From Bin87 sp963666865 (GTDB taxonomy: Bacteria; Chloroflexota; Dehalococcoidia; Lucifugimonadales; UBA3495), in the NCBI GenBank assembly GCA_963666865.1, contig OY763072.1, positions 1,984,001 to 2,048,000 on the forward strand: DNA of 64,000 bases, in the 5' to 3' direction. A program made the translations under genes and the position numbers. Positions 60,417 through 64,000 of this stretch are shown here, piece by piece (position 1 is the stretch's first letter; every line of letters starts with the position of its first letter). Under the pieces are notes generated by a model that saw nothing but the letters and a program-made list of their open reading frames with translations, was not told the DNA's origin and ran no database searches.

Positions 60417-61427
60417 ATGGCACAGGAAACCAGGCGCCGGGTGTATTTGTTCGGAACCGGGGGCACCATATCCTTCGTGGGTGAGAATCGCACCGATTTC
60501 GCCAATTACAGTTATCAGGGCAGTCAGTTGACCATTGACGAGATGTTGGCCCGCGTGCCGGAAGCCAACGAGTTGGCCGATGTGGTGACCGAGCAGATCA
60601 TCAACGTAGGCAGTACAGAGGTCTATCCCAATCACTGGCTGATGCTGGCGAACCGCATCAACGAGCGCCTCGCCACCGACGCGGAAGCCGCCGGCGCGGC
60701 GGTGACCCACGGTACCGCCACGTTGGAGGAAACGGCCTATTTCCTGAACCTGACGGTAAGAGACCAGCGGCCCGTCGTGGTAACGGGAGCGATGCGTCCG
60801 CCGTCGGCCATGGGCACCGACGCGGACAACAACCTGCTGGACGCCGTGCGAGTGGCGGCGGCAAAGCAGTCCGCCGGCCGGGGCGCGCTGGTGGTGCTCA
60901 ACAACGAGATCCAATCGGCCCGTGACGTGACCAAAACCGACTCCTACCGAGTGGAGACCTTCCAATCCGGCCACATGGGTTTCCTAGGGTACGCCGACGC
61001 GGACGGCGCGGTGATTTACTACCGGAGGCCGGAGCAGCGGCACACGGCGGATTCCGAATTTGATCTCAACGGCGTGGACCGCCTGCCCCAGGTTGACATC
61101 GCCTACTCCTACGCCGGCGCCGGCAGCGCCGTCATCGACGCCCTGGTGGATGCCGGTGTGGACGGCATCGTTGCCGCCGGTTTGGGCAGCGGCGGGTCCC
61201 CCTCGACGTTCATGGCCGGGCTGCAACGGGCCATCGCCGCCCAGGTGCCGGTGGTTTTGGCTACCCACGTGGGCACCGGGCGCGTGGTGCAGACCCGCCG
61301 CTTCACCGAGCAGGGTTACATTGTGGCGGACAATCTGCATCCCAAGAAGGCGCGGATCCTGCTGATGCTGGCGTTGACCCGCACCAAGGACCCGGCTGAG
61401 CTGCAGCGGATGATGCTGGAATATTAG
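60417..61427 (+). CDS. L-asparaginase family protein with altered catalytic Asp
   Basis: A 336-residue protein with the asparaginase fold: LFGTGGTISFVG (Thr17 as first catalytic Thr), THGTATLEETAYFLN and TGAMRPPSAMGTDADNNLLDAV, with SARDVTKTDSYRV holding the Lys. The second triad segment is usually THGTDTMEETA; here Asp is replaced by Ala (residue 101). Loss of that Asp would weaken asparagine hydrolysis, so a different amide or a regulatory role is possible. AAGGAGGG precedes ATG 60417. Confidence 0.88.
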   Translation: MAQETRRRVYLFGTGGTISFVGENRTDFANYSYQGSQLTIDEMLARVPEANELADVVTEQIINVGSTEVYPNHWLMLANRINERLATDAEAAGAAVTHGTATLEETAYFLNLTVRDQRPVVVTGAMRPPSAMGTDADNNLLDAVRVAAAKQSAGRGALVVLNNEIQSARDVTKTDSYRVETFQSGHMGFLGYADADGAVIYYRRPEQRHTADSEFDLNGVDRLPQVDIAYSYAGAGSAVIDALVDAGVDGIVAAGLGSGGSPSTFMAGLQRAIAAQVPVVLATHVGTGRVVQTRRFTEQGYIVADNLHPKKARILLMLALTRTKDPAELQRMMLEY

Positions 61428-61449
61428 ACGGCGTTTCCAAAAGCGGCGT

Positions 61450-61477
61450 GTAGGGGCGAATAATTATTCGCCCCTAC
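61450..61477. repeat. GTAGGGGCG palindrome, AATAATTATT core
   Basis: Perfect 28-bp palindrome 22 bp after the asparaginase-family stop. Confidence 0.9.
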
Positions 61478-61505
61478 CTGCACCGGCGACGGCGTTTGTC
61501 AGATC

Positions 61506-61529
61506 AAACCACCTAAATTGCAACGCTAC
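61506..61529. repeat. End fragment of the 39-kb MITE
   Basis: AAACCACCTAAATTGCAACG followed by CTAC matches the right terminal repeat of the element at 39228-39337; the left end is not found here. Confidence 0.6.
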
Positions 61530-61581
61530 TGCATGAGAACCGCCCCTTGCCAGCATTTGCCCCGGCGACTATCATACCGCC

Positions 61582-62115
61582 ATGGCCGAACGCGAAGTCC
61601 GTTACAAGTTGGGCGCCGTCCAAACCGTGTCCGCCGAAACCTTCGGGCGACCGGGGCGGCGCACTTTCCGGCTGGTTGCAGAGGCCGGCCGGGCCCAGTC
61701 CTATATCTGGCTGGAAAAAGAGCAACTGCTGCAGTTGGGTCTGTATCTGCAACAGGCGGTCCACCAGTTGGGTGAAGCCGCGACCGGAAAGGAGAGCGCC
61801 CCCGGCGAAGCCCCGTGGATGGGCGATCCGCTGGAGCAGGATTTCCACGCCCGGCAGATGCAGTTGCAATACGACCAGGATGCCAATTGCTTCGTCATCC
61901 AAGCCTTTGAAGGCGACGAGGATGACCCCGATGCCGGAGCGCAAACTTCCGTCAGCTTCTGGATGACCATGGCCCAGACCTCTGACCTGGCGAACGAGGC
62001 GCTGCGCATCTGCGCCGCCGGCCGGCCTCCTTGTTTCCTGTGTGGAGCGCCCATCGATCCGGACGGACACCGCTGCGCCCGAGCCAACGGCCACGCCGTG
62101 TTTGAGACCGGCTAG
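61582..62115 (+). CDS. DUF3090 family protein
   Basis: A 177-residue DUF3090 protein: ETFGRPGRRTFRLVAEAGRAQSYIWLEKEQLLQLGLYLQQAV, and a C-terminal zinc-ribbon-like PPCFLCGAPIDPDGHRCARANGH. The family is mostly actinobacterial and is found next to SCO1664-type proteins, as here. Function unknown. It ends 26 bp before the chosen start of the partner gene. Confidence 0.87.
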   Translation: MAEREVRYKLGAVQTVSAETFGRPGRRTFRLVAEAGRAQSYIWLEKEQLLQLGLYLQQAVHQLGEAATGKESAPGEAPWMGDPLEQDFHARQMQLQYDQDANCFVIQAFEGDEDDPDAGAQTSVSFWMTMAQTSDLANEALRICAAGRPPCFLCGAPIDPDGHRCARANGHAVFETG

Positions 62116-62140
62116 CCGGCCATGTCCCGCGCCGATTCCC

Positions 62141-62866
62141 GTGAACGCCGAGGGGCCTTCAGATCTTGACCTGCTCCGATACGGAGATATCGGCAGTTGT
62201 GACCTGACGCGCCGGGGCTCCAACTACACGTACCTGGCCGAACTGACGCTGGGCGACCGGTACGGTTTGGCGATCTACAAGCCGAGACAGGGCGAATGGC
62301 CCCTGTGGGATTTTCCGTCGGGCACCCTTTACAAGCGGGAGTACGCCGCCTATCTGCTCAGCAGCATCCTCGGTTGGGACTTCATCCCGCTGACCGTCAT
62401 CCGCGAGGGTCCCGGGGGCATCGGCTCCGTGCAATTGTACGTTGACCACGACCCCCGGGAAAACTACTACACCATCACGCGGGAAACCCTCGAAGAGTGC
62501 GACGCCGACCAGCTGCGGACGATGTGCTGTTTCGACCTGGTTGCCAACAACACCGACCGCAAGCCGGAGCACGTCATTCGGGCCGTGGACGGAAAATTGT
62601 GGGGCATCGACCACGGGCTGACCTTTCACTCCGATACCAAGATCCGCACCGCCATCTGGGATTTCGCCGACGAGCCGATACCGGAGCGCTTGCTTGAGCC
62701 GATGCGTCGGCTTTGCGGGCAGCTGCTGGCCCCGGCGGGCGAGGTGGCGGAGCTGCTGTCCCTGTTGGACGGCGCGGAGGTACGGGCGTTGGCGCAGCGG
62801 TTGCAGTGGGTGTTGGAAGAAGGCACCTATCCGGGTATGCCGGGCCGCCGGCGTAGAAGGGGCTAG
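62141..62866 (+). CDS. SCO1664-family kinase-like protein
   Basis: A 241-residue protein of the SCO1664 type, with a kinase-like core: GSNYTYLAELTLGDRYGLAIYKPRQGEWPLWDFPSGTLYKREYAAYLLSSILGWDFIPLTVIREG, then FDLVANNTDRKPEHVIRAVDGKLWGIDHGLTFH, resembling the HipA/PI3-4-kinase catalytic loop (NNxDRKxxH, then IDHG). It may phosphorylate a small molecule or protein. GTG 62141 is chosen because the open frame before it, to 62042, overlaps DUF3090; the longer start cannot be excluded. Confidence 0.82.
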   Translation: MNAEGPSDLDLLRYGDIGSCDLTRRGSNYTYLAELTLGDRYGLAIYKPRQGEWPLWDFPSGTLYKREYAAYLLSSILGWDFIPLTVIREGPGGIGSVQLYVDHDPRENYYTITRETLEECDADQLRTMCCFDLVANNTDRKPEHVIRAVDGKLWGIDHGLTFHSDTKIRTAIWDFADEPIPERLLEPMRRLCGQLLAPAGEVAELLSLLDGAEVRALAQRLQWVLEEGTYPGMPGRRRRRG

Positions 62867-62884
62867 AAATGGACTGATTAACCC

Positions 62885-62912
62885 CCGTCATTCCGGCGAA
62901 GGCCGGAATCCA
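62885..62912. repeat. Family-2 hairpin before dnaG
   Basis: CGTCATTCCGGC/GCCGGAATCCAG around GAAG, between the SCO1664-type and dnaG genes. Confidence 0.75.
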
Positions 62913-62940
62913 GTAATCGAAACCAGCGTGGATTTTGTGT

Positions 62941-62946
62941 TATAAT
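62941..62946 (+). promoter_or_regulatory. Candidate -10 box for dnaG
   Basis: TATAAT, a consensus -10, 40 bp before the dnaG ATG. No convincing -35 at 16-18 bp spacing. Confidence 0.45.
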
Positions 62947-62985
62947 ATCGTTGGGCCAATATTCCCTACTCGGCGGCTTGGCGGT

Positions 62986-64000
62986 ATGACCCAGATTGAC
63001 GACGTAAAGAGCCGGCTGGACATCGTCGAATTGATCGCCGGTTACGTGCCGTTGCAGCGCTCGGGCGGTTCGTTCAAGGCGAACTGTCCCTTCCATCAGG
63101 AGCGAACGCCGTCTTTCTTCGTGTTCCCGGATCGACAATCATGGCGCTGCTTTGGAGCCTGCGCCGACGGTGGTGACGCTTTCTCCTTCGTGATGAAAGC
63201 CGACCGGGTTGATTTCCGGGAGGCCCTGCATCGCCTCGGCGCCCGCGTTGGCATCAATATCGTCAACCAGCAGGAATCCGGCGGCCGTCCGCGGCAACTC
63301 TTTGAAATCAACGATGCGGCGCGACAGTTTTTCCAGGATGCCCTGACGACGCCGGAAGCCGAGTTTGTCAGGGATTACCTGTATCGCCGCGGCATTACCG
63401 ACCGCTCATTGCAAGTCTTTGAGTTCGGCTACAGCCCGCCCCGCGACAACCGCCTGCTGGCCCATCTCACCGGGGCCGGGTATGAACCGGAACTGATCGC
63501 CGAAGCCGGCCTGGCCCGGGAAACTGATGACGGACGCTATTACGACCTGTTCCGGGGCCGCTTGATGATCCCCATCCGGGATTGGGAAGCGCGGGTCGCC
63601 GGGTTCGGCAGCCGCGCCCTGGATGATTCCGTCACTCCGAAATATCTGAATACTCCGAGAACGCCCGTGTTTGACAAATCCCGCATCCTGTTCGCCATGC
63701 ACCTGGCCAAAGAGCCGGTGCGTCAGCATGGCGCGGTTATCGTCGAAGGCTATATGGACGCGGTGATGGCCCACCAACACGGGTTTGACAACGTGGTGGC
63801 GTCCATGGGCACGGCGCTCACCGAGCGCCAGGTCGATCTGGTGCGCCGGTTGACCACCCAGGTCACCATGGCTCTCGACGGCGACCCGGCCGGACGCAAC
63901 GCCACCCTGCGCAGCCTGGAATCATCCTGGGGAGTTTTTGAACAGCGCAACACGAGAGCGACACAACAGCCGGGCGCGTCGGTTTTGCAACAGCCAGAAG
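62986..64000 (+). CDS. dnaG: DNA primase DnaG (5' part, runs off the window)
   Basis: The first 338 residues of DnaG. MTQIDDVKSRLDIVELIAGYVPLQRSGGSFKANCPFHQERTPSFFVFPDRQSWRCFGACADGGDAFSFV is the N-terminal zinc ribbon: Cys34, His37, Cys55 and Cys59. The usual CFGC (CxxC) is here CFGAC (CxxxC). The catalytic core has KYLNTPRTPVFDK, VIVEGYMDAVMAHQHGF (TOPRIM Glu, around 253) and LDGDPAGRNATLRSLESSW (DxD). It makes RNA primers at the fork. Open to the last base without a stop, so it continues beyond the window. Confidence 0.95.
   Translation, partial: MTQIDDVKSRLDIVELIAGYVPLQRSGGSFKANCPFHQERTPSFFVFPDRQSWRCFGACADGGDAFSFVMKADRVDFREALHRLGARVGINIVNQQESGGRPRQLFEINDAARQFFQDALTTPEAEFVRDYLYRRGITDRSLQVFEFGYSPPRDNRLLAHLTGAGYEPELIAEAGLARETDDGRYYDLFRGRLMIPIRDWEARVAGFGSRALDDSVTPKYLNTPRTPVFDKSRILFAMHLAKEPVRQHGAVIVEGYMDAVMAHQHGFDNVVASMGTALTERQVDLVRRLTTQVTMALDGDPAGRNATLRSLESSWGVFEQRNTRATQQPGASVLQQPE

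Overview
The window is a gene-dense, GC-rich bacterial chromosome segment with genes on both strands. It holds one tRNA, no rRNA and no CRISPR array. Three LLM-class flavin monooxygenases, several amidohydrolases, an FAH-family enzyme, an MDR dehydrogenase, a DUF3090/SCO1664 pair outside an obvious actinobacterial context and a DnaG with a CFGAC zinc-ribbon signature point to a Chloroflexota bacterium. An environmental Dehalococcoidia/SAR202-like lineage is the best fit, but this is inference from gene content; no marker gene was compared.

Layout. 0-9.5 kb is accessory: a solute-binding-like protein without a signal peptide, a HicB-like protein, an AT-richer ParA pair, two catabolic enzymes, then a restriction-modification island (methyltransferase-nuclease fusion, a second nuclease-like protein, a methylase tail remnant) and a GNAT gene broken by one stop codon. 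9.5-28 kb is mostly catabolism and nitrogen metabolism: Ldh-type dehydrogenase, ChrA transporter, FAD oxidase, a minus-strand cluster amidase/DUF1989/SDR/LLM/PuuE-like, an MNT-HEPN fusion, a gamma-glutamyltransferase, and Gfo/Idh, LLM and MBL enzymes. 28.05-29.29 kb is a three-deep nest of mobile elements. 29.4-41.8 kb has amidohydrolases, beta-propeller and beta-helix proteins, a Rieske protein, an ABC-F ATPase and a probable selenoprotein related to iodothyronine deiodinases, read through an in-frame TGA. 42-48.4 kb has tRNA-Gly, an SDR, a zinc-ribbon coiled-coil protein, a nitrilase, a tight DUF1538-DUF1538-PII-CBS operon and an aldo/keto reductase. 48.6-54 kb is the FtsH-HflK-HflC membrane proteolysis module plus a Uma2-type nuclease. 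54-64 kb has an aldolase, an M16 peptidase, an MBL enzyme, a NERD/UvrD-like helicase, an LLM enzyme, an asparaginase-family protein lacking a catalytic Asp, DUF3090/SCO1664 and the start of dnaG, which runs off the window.

Intergenic DNA is unusually structured. At least four families of small palindromic or MITE-like elements recur: (1) GTAGGGGCG-armed palindromes with interchangeable cores, sitting at the 3' ends of genes and twice supplying the stop codon; (2) GTCATTCC..GGAATCCAG hairpins; (3) TA-flanked MITEs with TTAGGGTTGTGCAAAAC ends; (4) TA-flanked MITEs with TAACTRTTCAGA ends. One family-4 copy was invaded by another MITE and that one by an insertion sequence; an uninterrupted family-4 copy at 35.8 kb allows the order to be reconstructed.

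The strongest new observations are the deiodinase-like selenoprotein with a SECIS-like hairpin 17 nt after the UGA, the nested mobile elements, the restriction-modification island with an unrecognised QxK nuclease-like protein, and the interchangeable-core palindromes.
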